Shown here in pieces: positions 50,118-58,471 of a stretch of 64,000 nucleotides of DNA. The notes under the pieces were generated by a model. It was not told the DNA's origin. It searched no databases and saw only the letters and a list, made by a program, of their open reading frames with translations. Made by a program: the position numbers and the translations under genes. Numbering within the stretch: position 1 is the first letter of the stretch; each line of letters starts with the position of its first letter. Source of the DNA: Flavobacteriales bacterium UBA2306 (GTDB taxonomy: Bacteria > Bacteroidota > Bacteroidia > Flavobacteriales > Weeksellaceae); contig DDVS01000001.1 of the NCBI GenBank assembly GCA_002345565.1, forward strand, positions 552,712-616,711. The letters run 5' to 3'.

Positions 50118-50681
50118 ATGTTTGAATTAATAAAAGAACCTTGGCCCTGGTATATTGCAGGACCTCTCATTGGTCTCACAGTCCCTATTTTACTGATTTT
50201 AGGGAACAAATCTTTCGGAATAAGCTCTTCTTTGAGGCATATTTGTGCAGCCTGTATTCCTGCGAATATCAGTTTTTTCAAATATGACTGGAAGAAAGAA
50301 TTATGGAATCTGTTTTTCGTTTTCGGAATTCTTCTGGGCGGAATAATTGCTTCTCATTATCTCACCAACAGTACAGAAATTTTTGTAAACCCCAAACTGA
50401 AAGCAGAATTAGCAACTTACGGAATTACGGATTTCAGCAATCTTGTACCCACTCAGTTAATGGATTTTGCAAGTCTCTTAACTTTAAGAGGTTTCATTAC
50501 AATGGTAGTCGGAGGATTTCTGGTAGGTTTCGGAACCCGATATGCAGGCGGTTGTACAAGCGGTCACGCCATTATGGGATTATCCAATTTACAATGGCCC
50601 TCGCTTGTTGCCACAATCTGCTTTATGGCAGGCGGTTTTTTAATGGCAAATGTTATTCTGCCGATTATACTTTCACTTTAA
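50118..50681 (+). CDS. YeeE/YedE-family transporter, first half
   Basis: A 187-residue membrane protein with 4-5 hydrophobic segments, half of a YeeE/YedE (thiosulfate/sulfur-compound) transporter. The conserved Cys motif R-Y-A-G-G-C-T-S-G-H (about residues 145-154) is present, as is a Cys in RHICAACIPAN. Full-length YeeE uses such Cys residues to relay thiosulfate; in many Bacteroidota and in PmpA/PmpB the protein is split in two. It starts 11 bases after the CstB-like gene and 10 bases before its partner, so they are one operon. Confidence 0.88.
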   Translation: MFELIKEPWPWYIAGPLIGLTVPILLILGNKSFGISSSLRHICAACIPANISFFKYDWKKELWNLFFVFGILLGGIIASHYLTNSTEIFVNPKLKAELATYGITDFSNLVPTQLMDFASLLTLRGFITMVVGGFLVGFGTRYAGGCTSGHAIMGLSNLQWPSLVATICFMAGGFLMANVILPIILSL

Positions 50682-50691
50682 AAATTTAAAA

Positions 50692-51177
50692 ATGATAAAA
50701 GAAACAGAAGATATACGTCATCAAGACACGGTTTGCATCAACGAAAGCGAACTGAAACACAAATGGTATCACAACATCAAATACCTTATCGTGGGAATTC
50801 TTTTCGGGATTGTATTTGTAAAAGCGGAGATTATCAGTTGGTTCAGAATTCAGGAGATGTTCCGTTTGCAGTCTTTTCATATGTACGGCGTGATTGGAAG
50901 CGCCGTTCTCACAGGAATGATTTCAGTTTGGATCATCAAAAAGTTTAAAGTGAAAACCATTTACGGCGAAGAGATTAAAATTGCTCCGAAAAAATTCAAT
51001 AAAGGTCAAATCTATGGTGGTTTAATTTTCGGTTTTGGCTGGGCGATTACTGGCGCTTGTCCCGGACCACTTTTTGCTCAAATCGGTACCGGAGCCGTGG
51101 CGGTTACCGTTACTTTGGTAAGTGCTATTTTAGGAACTTGGGTGTATGGTTATTTCAGAGAAAAATTGCCTCATTAA
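50692..51177 (+). CDS. YeeE/YedE-family transporter, second half (DUF6691)
   Basis: A 161-residue membrane protein with the other Cys motif G-A-C-P-G-P (about residues 122-127) in GFGWAITGACPGPLFAQIG, plus 4 hydrophobic segments. Together with the preceding gene it forms a split YeeE/YedE sulfur-compound transporter. The ATG at 50692 (MIKETEDIR) is chosen because an earlier start overlaps the previous gene and adds unrelated residues. It ends just before a bidirectional terminator, closing the sulfur operon. Confidence 0.88.
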   Translation: MIKETEDIRHQDTVCINESELKHKWYHNIKYLIVGILFGIVFVKAEIISWFRIQEMFRLQSFHMYGVIGSAVLTGMISVWIIKKFKVKTIYGEEIKIAPKKFNKGQIYGGLIFGFGWAITGACPGPLFAQIGTGAVAVTVTLVSAILGTWVYGYFREKLPH

Positions 51178-51183
51178 AATAAG

Positions 51184-51212
51184 AAATGCTGTAGTTTCAA
51201 ATTACAGCATTT
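51184..51212. terminator. bidirectional terminator after the sulfur operon
   Basis: AAATGCTGTA and TACAGCATTT pair perfectly around nine bases between the convergent transporter and aminopeptidase genes. Confidence 0.85.
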
Positions 51213-51219
51213 TCTCTAT

Positions 51220-52518
51220 TTAAGCATTCATTAAATCTTCAATTTCTTCCACTGTGATTGGGATATTGCCCATTAGATTGAAAGGTTTTCCGGAAGCCTG
51301 AATCACATAATCATCTTCAATTCTTACGCCGAAGCCTTCTGCCGGAATATAAAATCCGGGTTCATTGGTAAAGACCATATTTTCTACAAAATCATCGGTC
51401 AAGATTCCGTAATCGTGCGTATCCAAGCCCATATGGTGAGATGTCCCGTGCATCATATATTTTTTATAAGCCGGCCATTTTGGATCTTCGTTTTGAACAT
51501 CAGCTTTGTCAATTAATCCTAATTGAAGCAATTCGGAAGTGTAAACTTCGCCCATTTCTTTATGGAATCTGTACCAGTTATTTCCGGCAACCAATCTGTC
51601 TTCCGCTTCTACTTTACATCTTAAAACTGAGTTGTAAATCTCTTTTTGTCTATCAGAATATTTTCCGCTTACCGGAATTGTTCTTGTTAAATCACTTGAA
51701 TAATTCCCATATTCTGCACCAACATCCAAAAGAATAACATCGCCGTCTTTACATTGCATATTATTAGCGATGTAATGCAAGACATTCGAATTGTTTCCAC
51801 TTGCGATAATGGGTGTATAGGCAAAACCTTTGCTTCTGTTTCTTACAAACTCATGGATCAGTTCTGCTTCAATTTCGTATTCCCAAACGCCTGGTTTTAC
51901 GAAATTGAGTAATCTTCTGATACCTTTTTCTGTAATGTTACAAGCGTTTTGAATCAGGGCCAATTCTTCCGGTTCTTTGATGCTTCTTAAACGCTGAAGA
52001 ATCGGGTTGCTTCTTTTGTAATTGTGCATTGGAAAATCTGCCTGCACTTTTTTGATAAAACGATCTTCTCTTAGTTCAGTCTCAACAGAGTTTCTGTAAT
52101 GTTCGTTTTTGTTCAGATAAACATTTTCTGCTTCGTACATTAGGTTTTTGAAGACTTTATCAAAATCTGTCAACCAATAAACGGTTTTGATTCCGGACAC
52201 TTCATAAGCATTTTCTTTCGTCAACTTTTCGCCTTCCCAAACCGCAATATGATCGTTGGTTTCTCTCAAAAACAAAATTTCACGATTTTCTTCCAAATAA
52301 GCATCTGGGAAAATCACCAAGATACTCTCTTCCTGATCTACTCCACTAAGATAAAAAATATCTCTATGTTGCTGAAACGGCATAGTAGAATCTGCACTGA
52401 TGGGATAAATATCATTTGAATTAAAAATTGCTATGGATTTTGGTAAAAGTTGTTCCGCTAATTTCTTTCTGTTTTTTACAAAAAGCGAATGTGGAATTTG
52501 GTCGTATTTTGTTGTCAT
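51220..52518 (-). CDS. Xaa-Pro aminopeptidase (aminopeptidase P)
   Basis: A 432-residue metallopeptidase of family M24B, which removes the first residue when proline is second. An N-terminal AMP_N domain (~5-130) precedes the pita-bread catalytic fold with the metal ligands Asp in LLDVGAEYGNYSSD and SSDLTRTIP, His in GTSHHMGLDTHD, Glu in TNEPGFYIP and Glu in VRIEDDYVI. The start at 52518 (MTTKYDQIPHSLF) is taken because the 20 upstream residues are unlike the family. A minus-strand -7 element (52558-52565) supports it. Confidence 0.93.
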   Translation of the reverse strand: MTTKYDQIPHSLFVKNRKKLAEQLLPKSIAIFNSNDIYPISADSTMPFQQHRDIFYLSGVDQEESILVIFPDAYLEENREILFLRETNDHIAVWEGEKLTKENAYEVSGIKTVYWLTDFDKVFKNLMYEAENVYLNKNEHYRNSVETELREDRFIKKVQADFPMHNYKRSNPILQRLRSIKEPEELALIQNACNITEKGIRRLLNFVKPGVWEYEIEAELIHEFVRNRSKGFAYTPIIASGNNSNVLHYIANNMQCKDGDVILLDVGAEYGNYSSDLTRTIPVSGKYSDRQKEIYNSVLRCKVEAEDRLVAGNNWYRFHKEMGEVYTSELLQLGLIDKADVQNEDPKWPAYKKYMMHGTSHHMGLDTHDYGILTDDFVENMVFTNEPGFYIPAEGFGVRIEDDYVIQASGKPFNLMGNIPITVEEIEDLMNA

Positions 52519-52557
52519 TATGAATTGATTTTTTTTGGAATCGAGAATAATTGGGTT

Positions 52558-52565
52558 CAAATTTA
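52558..52565 (-). promoter_or_regulatory. -7 element of the aminopeptidase gene
   Basis: Minus-strand TAAATTTG, 39 bases upstream of the ATG at 52518. Confidence 0.5.
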
Positions 52566-52642
52566 CAAAACTTGACACGACTAAAACACAGATAAAACTT
52601 AAATTTTTCCTAAAAGCCTACTTAACATAATATTTTTTTATT

Positions 52643-52650
52643 TATATTTG
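52643..52650 (+). promoter_or_regulatory. -7 element of the esterase gene at 52673
   Basis: TATATTTG, 22 bases before the ATG. Confidence 0.5.
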
Positions 52651-52672
52651 AGACACAACAAACCGATGAAGA

Positions 52673-53641
52673 ATGAAAGGCAAAATTACCCTTGTTATTG
52701 CATTACTCCTCCTTAGCTTTCTGAGCTATTCTATAAGTTCAACTAAAAAAAATCCAGATATCAACTTGCCAAAACCTACGCCAGAATATACTTCCTATAA
52801 AAACATCCGTTATAAAAAAACAGACAATTTATCCTTGAATTTGGATATTTATCAGCCTAAAAAACTTACCAGAGAACACTTGCCTGTGCTCATTTTTTTA
52901 CACGGTGGAGGCTGGACAAAGGGAAATAAAGAGGTGATTCATCAAAACTCCAGAGAATATATTTTGGCGGAATTAATCAAGAATCAATTTTGTGTTATCA
53001 GTATCAACTATACACTATTAGATAAAAAAACACACCTAGAGCAGCCATTGCAGGACATACAAGATGCTTTACGGTGGGTTGCAAAAAACGCAGACACATA
53101 CCATTTAGACATTAACAATGTAGGAATTTGGGGAAGTTCTGCCGGCGGACATTTGGCTTTGTTAACGGCTTATAATCAAGAAAAAAATGCGCCTTTTGAT
53201 TTGAAATACGTGATTGATTTTTTTGGCCCGACAGATCTTGAAAAACTATTTAGAACAGATGCCAGCACTGTATTGCTTAATGTGTTAAAAATATCTTCCC
53301 CGGACAGATATGAACTCCGCAAAGCAAAAATACAGGAGCTTACAGGGATTGATATTACAAAAAATAAAAAAGCGGCGCAGATTAAATGTGCTGAATTATC
53401 GCCCATTCATTATGTTAATAAAACAACGATTCCTACGTTGATTTTCCACGGAAAAGAAGACAGTATTGTAGACATTTCTCAATCTACGCTGTTGAAAAAT
53501 TTCTTAGAGCAAAATAAGATTTATCATCAATTTCATATTTTGGAGAAAGCCAAACATTCTTTTACTAATATCAGCCAAGCAGAAGCCTATAATATTGCAA
53601 AAAAAACGATTGATTTTGCAAAATCCCAAACCCATTATTGA
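52673..53641 (+). CDS. exported alpha/beta-hydrolase (BD-FAE/carboxylesterase type)
   Basis: A 322-residue esterase with an N-terminal membrane/signal segment (GKITLVIALLLLSFLSYSI). The hormone-sensitive-lipase-like oxyanion motif H-G-G-G-W (about residues 80-84) and nucleophile elbow G-S-S-A-G-G-H (Ser about 156) are present, followed by Asp in GKEDSIVDI and His in KAKHSF. Related enzymes act on acyl or feruloyl esters on polysaccharides; the substrate here is unknown. It stands alone with its own promoter, upstream of rbfA. Confidence 0.85.
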   Translation: MKGKITLVIALLLLSFLSYSISSTKKNPDINLPKPTPEYTSYKNIRYKKTDNLSLNLDIYQPKKLTREHLPVLIFLHGGGWTKGNKEVIHQNSREYILAELIKNQFCVISINYTLLDKKTHLEQPLQDIQDALRWVAKNADTYHLDINNVGIWGSSAGGHLALLTAYNQEKNAPFDLKYVIDFFGPTDLEKLFRTDASTVLLNVLKISSPDRYELRKAKIQELTGIDITKNKKAAQIKCAELSPIHYVNKTTIPTLIFHGKEDSIVDISQSTLLKNFLEQNKIYHQFHILEKAKHSFTNISQAEAYNIAKKTIDFAKSQTHY

Positions 53642-53680
53642 GAGATTTAAAATTTGAACCAGTGGTTTAAAAAGATTCTT

Positions 53681-53712
53681 TTGAAGGTTATCAAAACAAA
53701 ACACTAAATTTG
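53681..53712 (+). promoter_or_regulatory. rbfA promoter
   Basis: TTG (53681-53683) and TAAATTTG (53705-53712), spacing 21. The -7 element ends seven bases before the ATG, so the transcript is probably leaderless. Confidence 0.6.
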
Positions 53713-53719
53713 CAAACTT

Positions 53720-54079
53720 ATGGAAAGCAACAGACAAAGAAAAGTAGCGCAAATTATTCAGGAGGATATGGCAGAGATCTTCCGCAAGCAGGCATCGGAA
53801 AGCAAGCAGAGCTTTTTGGTTTCTGTTTCTGATGTAAAAGTTACCGCAGATCTTAGTATCGCCAAGATATACCTCAGCATTTTCCCGGCAGAATTGCGTG
53901 CGCCAATTATGAAAGAAATTAATACCAATAATGCGTTTTATCGCAATTATGTGGGGCAAAAAATGGGAAAACAAGTAAGAATTATTCCTCAATTATCTTT
54001 TTATCTGGACACTACTCTGGATGATGTAGAACGGATAGAAAAGGAACTGAAAGGCGAAGGCGATAATCCTATACTATAA
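53720..54079 (+). CDS. rbfA: 30S ribosome-binding factor A
   Basis: A 119-residue KH-fold protein that helps late maturation of the 30S subunit, especially the 16S 5' end and cold adaptation. RQRKVAQIIQEDMAEIFRK at the N-terminus, VSVSDVKVTADLSIAKIYLSIFP in the core and PQLSFYLDTTLDDVERIEK at the C-terminus are the three RbfA blocks. Normal length. It is followed two bases later by the LolE-like permease gene, with which it is co-transcribed. Confidence 0.95.
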   Translation: MESNRQRKVAQIIQEDMAEIFRKQASESKQSFLVSVSDVKVTADLSIAKIYLSIFPAELRAPIMKEINTNNAFYRNYVGQKMGKQVRIIPQLSFYLDTTLDDVERIEKELKGEGDNPIL

Positions 54080-54081
54080 GA

Positions 54082-55284
54082 TTGAAAAACGCTTTTTACA
54101 TAGCATCCCGGTACCTGATTTCCAAAAAAGGAAGTACAGCAGTCACCTTCATTACCTGGCTGGCAGCATTTGCTATGGTGGCAGCTGTGGCAGCAATGTT
54201 TATCATTATCTCCGTATTCTCCGGTTTGGAAGAAATCAATAAAGAAATGATTGCCAATCTGCACGCAGATCTTACGATTAAAAGCAAATCCGGAAAACTA
54301 CTGACCAATATTAACAACATTAAATCTGCACTGAAGGAGGATGATCAGGTGATTCATTTTTCCAGAATTATTGAGGAAAAAGTCTATCTTGGGTACAAAG
54401 ACAGAGGGGAGATTGCTTATCTAAGAGGTGTAGATTCTGCTTACACCAGTGTTAATCCTATTAATGAAACTCTTTTTTACGGAAAATACCCCAACTTCAC
54501 CTATAGCAATGAAGTGATTATGGAAAACGGGCTGGATAACCGCTTATCTCTTCCGGTTAATTCCAGTGAAGATTTTGCTACCCTGTTGATGCCCAAACCC
54601 GGCAAAGGAATCATCCAGCAAGAGAATGATATTTTCAATAAAAAAGACATTTATGTTACGGGGATTTTTCCAGGAAATGATCAATTGGATAATTACATTA
54701 TAGCACCTATTGAGTTAACCCAGGAACTTCTAGGCCTTGCCAAGAACGATTGCTATCAAATTGTCATCAAACTGAAAGATCCATCATCTGCCGATATGCT
54801 GAAAAGCAATTTAGAAAAAAAACTTGGGAATATCGTTACCATCCATACAAAATCAGAAGAAAATGCAGCATTCTGGAAAATGATTAACACAGAAAAACTG
54901 ATGATTTATTTGATTTTTGGTTTGGTCATTTTCATTACAACTTTTAATCTTGCAGGTGCAATCACTATTCTACAGCTGGATAAAAAGGAACAAGCAAAAT
55001 CACTGATAGCCTTAGGTTTTAACAAAGCCAATCTTAGACTTATTTACTTTTTTACAGGATTCTTAATTGTAGGTTCTGGCATTGTTTGTGGCTTGCTCAT
55101 CGGGTCTATTACTTGTTATTTTCAGATAGAGACAGGGGTTTTCAAGGCTAGTGAAAATCTCGCATTTCCTGTGAAAATTGAATGGCTTAATTATTTTATT
55201 GTAGCCGGTATTGCATTATTTTTTGGTTTAAGCATTTCTGTTATTTTCTCAAAAGTCAATAAAAGATACCTCTCCGAGAATTAA
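54082..55284 (+). CDS. FtsX/LolE-like ABC transporter permease
   Basis: A 400-residue membrane protein with four transmembrane segments in the MacB/LolCE layout: one near the N-terminus (about 20-47, VTFITWLAAFAMVAAVAAMFIII), a large periplasmic domain, and three near the C-terminus (about 274-298, 319-345, 367-390). LolCE-type complexes move lipoproteins to the outer membrane. The start is TTG (54082), two bases after the rbfA stop; no in-frame ATG is nearby. The matching ATPase gene is not in the window. Confidence 0.85.
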   Translation: MKNAFYIASRYLISKKGSTAVTFITWLAAFAMVAAVAAMFIIISVFSGLEEINKEMIANLHADLTIKSKSGKLLTNINNIKSALKEDDQVIHFSRIIEEKVYLGYKDRGEIAYLRGVDSAYTSVNPINETLFYGKYPNFTYSNEVIMENGLDNRLSLPVNSSEDFATLLMPKPGKGIIQQENDIFNKKDIYVTGIFPGNDQLDNYIIAPIELTQELLGLAKNDCYQIVIKLKDPSSADMLKSNLEKKLGNIVTIHTKSEENAAFWKMINTEKLMIYLIFGLVIFITTFNLAGAITILQLDKKEQAKSLIALGFNKANLRLIYFFTGFLIVGSGIVCGLLIGSITCYFQIETGVFKASENLAFPVKIEWLNYFIVAGIALFFGLSISVIFSKVNKRYLSEN

Positions 55285-55504
55285 TATCAACTTTTTTTAA
55301 GCGATTAAACGGTAAACAATAGTCAAAAACACCGCTAAAAAGATATTTTATCTGTTTTTAAATAATTTACAACACTCCCGTTAATAAATCATTAATTTTT
55401 CATAAAAAACATCCAAAACAGATTAATAATCCTCTAATGTTAATAAAATAATCATCAAATATCAAAATTTATTAATTACCTTTACCGCCCTTAATTTTTG
55501 AAAA

Positions 55505-56581
55505 ATGAAAAAATGTATTTCTATTCTTTTTGTAGGATTATTTTCGCTGGCACAAGCGCAAGAACCTGCAAATTATTATAGCACGGCAAGTGGTTTAACC
55601 GGCTATGCTCTTAAAACAAAACTGGGAGAAATCATCTCCAGCGGTTATGTTACCAAGAGTTATGATAATCTTTACAATGGATACCCATCCACAGATACAG
55701 ATAGTTTTTATGAAAAAGACGGTTCTGTTTTAGACATTTATTCTGAAAACCCAAGTGGTGCAGATCCTTATAATTATCAGCACGGTGTAAAAAAATGTGG
55801 CAATTACGCCGTAGAAGGGGATTGCTATAACAGAGAACATTCCATACCTCAAAGTCTTTTTGATGAAGCAAGTCCAATGGTTTCTGACATTCAGCACATT
55901 TTACCTACAGATGGAAAAGTTAACGGTATGCGAAGCAATTATCCTTACGGAAAAGTTAACAGCCCTACCTGGACTTCTAAAAACGGATCTAAAGTAGGAT
56001 CAAATTCTTCTCCAGGGTACGCAGGAACTGTTTTTGAACCTATTGATGAATTTAAAGGCGATGTCGCAAGAGTATTATTATATTTTGTAACCAGATACCA
56101 GACAAGACTTTCCAGCTTCAGCAGTGGCAACATCCTTAACACCAGCAATGTTAATAAAGGACTTACAGATTGGGAACTTAACCTGATGTTGCTTTGGCAT
56201 CAGCAAGATCCTGTATCTCAAAGAGAAATTACAAGAAACAACGCCGCTTATACGTATCAGAATAACCGAAACCCTTTCATAGATCACCCGGAATGGGTAA
56301 CACAAATATGGGGACTTTCTCCTCTAGCGGTGGATGATGCTTCATTTTCTAAAAACTTGAGCATAGCTCCAAATCCCGTAAAAGGAAATATCATTTCTGT
56401 AACAGGAGATAAAGATCTTAAAAAATTTACTAAAGCATTTATTTACAATATGGTTGGACAAAATGTTCAAACTATTGAAAATCCTTTCCAAAACGGCAAT
56501 ACCATTACATTAAAAAACCTTCCGAAAGGTGTTTACATTTTGAAAACAGGAGAACTCAACACCAAGTTTGTTGTAGAATAA
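55505..56581 (+). CDS. secreted endonuclease I with T9SS sorting tail
   Basis: A 358-residue exported nuclease. Signal peptide MKKCISILFVGLFSLAQAQ; an endonuclease I (EndA/Vvn-type, His-Me finger) domain with N-R-E-H-S-I-P-Q-S (about residues 114-122) as the catalytic His and H-I-L-P-T-D-G-K-V-N-G (~135-145, Asn ligand); and a C-terminal T9SS type A tail (~285-358, LSIAPNPVKGNIISV, YNMVGQNVQ, LPKGVYILK). It would be exported by the type IX system and degrade extracellular DNA. The 220-base region before it holds no gene; I see only AT-rich sequence and a TAATTTTTG near 55493. Confidence 0.9.
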   Translation: MKKCISILFVGLFSLAQAQEPANYYSTASGLTGYALKTKLGEIISSGYVTKSYDNLYNGYPSTDTDSFYEKDGSVLDIYSENPSGADPYNYQHGVKKCGNYAVEGDCYNREHSIPQSLFDEASPMVSDIQHILPTDGKVNGMRSNYPYGKVNSPTWTSKNGSKVGSNSSPGYAGTVFEPIDEFKGDVARVLLYFVTRYQTRLSSFSSGNILNTSNVNKGLTDWELNLMLLWHQQDPVSQREITRNNAAYTYQNNRNPFIDHPEWVTQIWGLSPLAVDDASFSKNLSIAPNPVKGNIISVTGDKDLKKFTKAFIYNMVGQNVQTIENPFQNGNTITLKNLPKGVYILKTGELNTKFVVE

Positions 56582-56611
56582 GCTGATAAAGCCATTGAAA
56601 TAATTTATTCT

Positions 56612-56640
56612 AAGACTGTCTCAAAAGGACAGTCTTTTTT
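56612..56640 (+). terminator. terminator of the endonuclease gene
   Basis: AAGACTGTC pairs with GACAGTCTT around seven bases and is followed by T4 or more. Confidence 0.85.
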
Positions 56641-56663
56641 ATATTGTTTTTTTTTCAGAAGTT

Positions 56664-57365
56664 TTATAATTTCTTCCTCACGGTTCGCTGTTCTATCCTT
56701 TTCTCATAATTCTCGCCCTGGAAAATCCTTTGAACCATAATTCCGGGAATGTGGATTTCGTTTGGGTCTAGTTGTCCCGGTTCTACCAATTCTTCTACTT
56801 CTGCAATGGTAATTTTTCCGGCTCCTGCCATTGGAAAATTAAAATTACGAGCCGAACCTTTGAAAATTAAATTTCCGGAGTGATCACCTTTCCAAGCTTT
56901 TACTATTGAAAATTCAGCGTTGTAAGCGTGTTCCAAGATATGAGGTTTTCCGTTGAAATCTTTGACTTCCTTACCTTCCGCAACCTCAGTTCCGAATCCT
57001 GCCGGTGTGTAAAATGCCGGAATCCCGGCTTGTGCTGCTCTGCATTTTTCGGCTAATGTTCCTTGTGGCGTTAACTCTACTTCCAATTCTCCGGATAACA
57101 TTTGTCTTTCGAATTCTGCGTTTTCTCCAACATAGGAAGAAATCATTTTCTTGATTTGCTTTTTCTGCAATAACAATCCCAAACCAAAATCGTCAACTCC
57201 TGCATTGTTGGAAATGCAAGTAAGATTATCTACGTTTTTCTTTACCAATTCAGCAATACAATTCTCAGGAATCCCACAAAGCCCGAACCCGCCAAGCATT
57301 ATCGTCATTCCGTTTTCTATATCTTTTACCGCTTCTTGGGCGTTTTTCACTCTTTTATCAATCAT
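56664..57365 (-). CDS. scoA: succinyl-CoA:3-ketoacid CoA-transferase, subunit A
   Basis: A 233-residue alpha subunit of family I CoA transferase. The glycine-rich GGFGLCGIPENCIAE (about 24-38), SNNAGVDDFGLGLLL and YTPAGFGTEVAEGKE blocks fit ScoA/AtoD well. It moves CoA from succinyl-CoA to acetoacetate, allowing ketone-body use. The beta subunit (ScoB), which carries the catalytic Glu, is normally adjacent but is not next to it here; neighbours are a nuclease gene and a repeat region. The start at 57365 (MIDKRVKNA) leaves out eight upstream residues. Confidence 0.92.
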   Translation of the reverse strand: MIDKRVKNAQEAVKDIENGMTIMLGGFGLCGIPENCIAELVKKNVDNLTCISNNAGVDDFGLGLLLQKKQIKKMISSYVGENAEFERQMLSGELEVELTPQGTLAEKCRAAQAGIPAFYTPAGFGTEVAEGKEVKDFNGKPHILEHAYNAEFSIVKAWKGDHSGNLIFKGSARNFNFPMAGAGKITIAEVEELVEPGQLDPNEIHIPGIMVQRIFQGENYEKRIEQRTVRKKL

Positions 57366-57536
57366 AAAATTGAGATTTCTTTTGTTCAATTTGTTGGTTT
57401 ATAAATATAGAAAAATCCGTGTATTGGAAGAAAGAAAATAGAGAAAAGATGAAAGACTTCTAATTCTCAGATTTGCAAATACAAAACTAACAAAATAAAT
57501 AGCTATGTAATTGGCAAATTTCTTTAATTATAAAAG

Positions 57537-57641
57537 GCTTCGACTTCGCTCAGCCTGACAATCTTAAAAGCCTTCGAGAACCGCAGGCTGACAAAAGCTA
57601 TTAGTATTTGATTAAAAATGTCACACTGAGCGGAGTCGAAG
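57537..57641. repeat. CTTCGACTCCGCTCAG repeat family, three arms
   Basis: Three related arms: CTTCGACTTCGCTCAGCC (from 57539), a degraded CCTTCGAGAACCGCAGGCTG (57570-57589) and an inverted CTGAGCGGAGTCGAAG (57626-57641). They match 16332-16407. Nothing else is seen in 57366-57708. Confidence 0.75.
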
Positions 57642-57708
57642 TGTTTATAGTTTACAAAAAAAAGCCACACACCAAAGATGTATGACTTTCACTAACAATT
57701 AAAATTTT

Positions 57709-58104
57709 CTATCGGTTGGCAATTGTAATACTTACCGGCATTACATAAGAGCTTGCTATCATATTATCTTTAATTTGAGTCATATCTACTCTATAAAGCA
57801 GACCAGACAACACATGTTCTATCTCTTTGCTCACATTTTTGCAATCTCCGTTGGCGTGAATGTTGGTGATTTTTCCGTTTTCTGACAAACTGAATCTCAC
57901 GTTGGAGTTCACAACTCCTTCTTTGTAATCTTGGTTGGTAAAATCAAAATTATCTCTTAATAATTTTCTTAATTCCACGAAACCGTCTCCTGAATTAAGG
58001 AAGACTTCCTGTATTTTGTTGTCTGAAGTTTGAGCTTTTACTAAGTTGAGCGTTCCTAAAAATCCAAATAAAAATATTGATAACGCTAGCATTTTCTTGT
58101 TCAT
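57709..58104 (-). CDS. small exported protein, possible TonB-C-like domain
   Basis: A 131-residue exported protein: signal peptide MNKKMLALSIFLFGFLGTLNLVKAQ, then VNSNVRFSLSENGKITNIHANGDCKNVSKEIEHVL, which resembles the C-terminal beta-alpha-beta domain of TonB-like proteins (strand, 'ENGKI.NI', helix). Without a membrane anchor it would be a free periplasmic or secreted protein; the similarity is weak and inferred. Two start codons lie two residues apart. A minus-strand TAACTTTG (58145-58152) may be its promoter. Confidence 0.65.
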   Translation of the reverse strand: MNKKMLALSIFLFGFLGTLNLVKAQTSDNKIQEVFLNSGDGFVELRKLLRDNFDFTNQDYKEGVVNSNVRFSLSENGKITNIHANGDCKNVSKEIEHVLSGLLYRVDMTQIKDNMIASSYVMPVSITIANR

Positions 58105-58144
58105 AATCAATTGATTTTAAGTTATTACTTATCTAATGTTACGA

Positions 58145-58152
58145 CAAAGTTA
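58145..58152 (-). promoter_or_regulatory. -7 element of the small exported protein gene
   Basis: Minus-strand TAACTTTG about 40 bases upstream of the start. Confidence 0.5.
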
Positions 58153-58212
58153 CGCAATATTTACATTTAGTTAATATTAAATTAATACTAGAAGTTAAAA
58201 TTTAATATTGGA

Positions 58213-58244
58213 AAAGAAAAAGGATTTTGAAATTTCAAAATCCT
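58213..58244 (-). terminator. terminator of the small PPGQ lipoprotein gene
   Basis: A perfect 24-base palindrome (arms AGGATTTTGAAA, 58221-58244) lies 10 bases past the lipoprotein stop and runs into CTTTTTCTTTTC on the minus strand. Confidence 0.78.
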
Positions 58245-58254
58245 CAATATAATT

Positions 58255-58434
58255 TTATTTATTTTGTCCTGGAGCAAAAGGCTTTGCAGACTTAGTTCCA
58301 TAGATTTTTTTGGCTTGCCCAGGTGGAATGGATTTGGAACCTACACCTCTTGCACTATTGCTTGTTCTGACCTCGCAGGACATCATTCCTAATGAAAAAA
58401 TCGCTGCCATAATATAAATTCTAATTGATTTCAT
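58255..58434 (-). CDS. 59-residue lipoprotein with PPGQAKK and APGQ motifs
   Basis: A short gene coding 59 residues: signal sequence and lipobox (MAAIFSLGMMSC, Cys at 20), then SIPPGQAKKIYGTKSAKPFAPGQNK. Two PGQ turns (PPGQ at ~38-41, APGQ at ~54-57) are spaced like those in other tiny Bacteroidota lipoproteins. A -7 element (58457-58464) lies 22 bases upstream and a terminator follows, so it is a complete transcription unit. It should be membrane-anchored and exported. Function unknown. Confidence 0.78.
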   Translation of the reverse strand: MKSIRIYIMAAIFSLGMMSCEVRTSNSARGVGSKSIPPGQAKKIYGTKSAKPFAPGQNK

Positions 58435-58456
58435 AACTGTTTTTCTGAGAGAATGA

Positions 58457-58464
58457 CAAATCTA
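58457..58464 (-). promoter_or_regulatory. -7 element of the PPGQ lipoprotein gene
   Basis: Minus-strand TAGATTTG, 22 bases before the ATG at 58434. It overlaps the end region of uvrA's downstream side, between the two genes. Confidence 0.5.
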
Positions 58465-58471
58465 ATACCAA

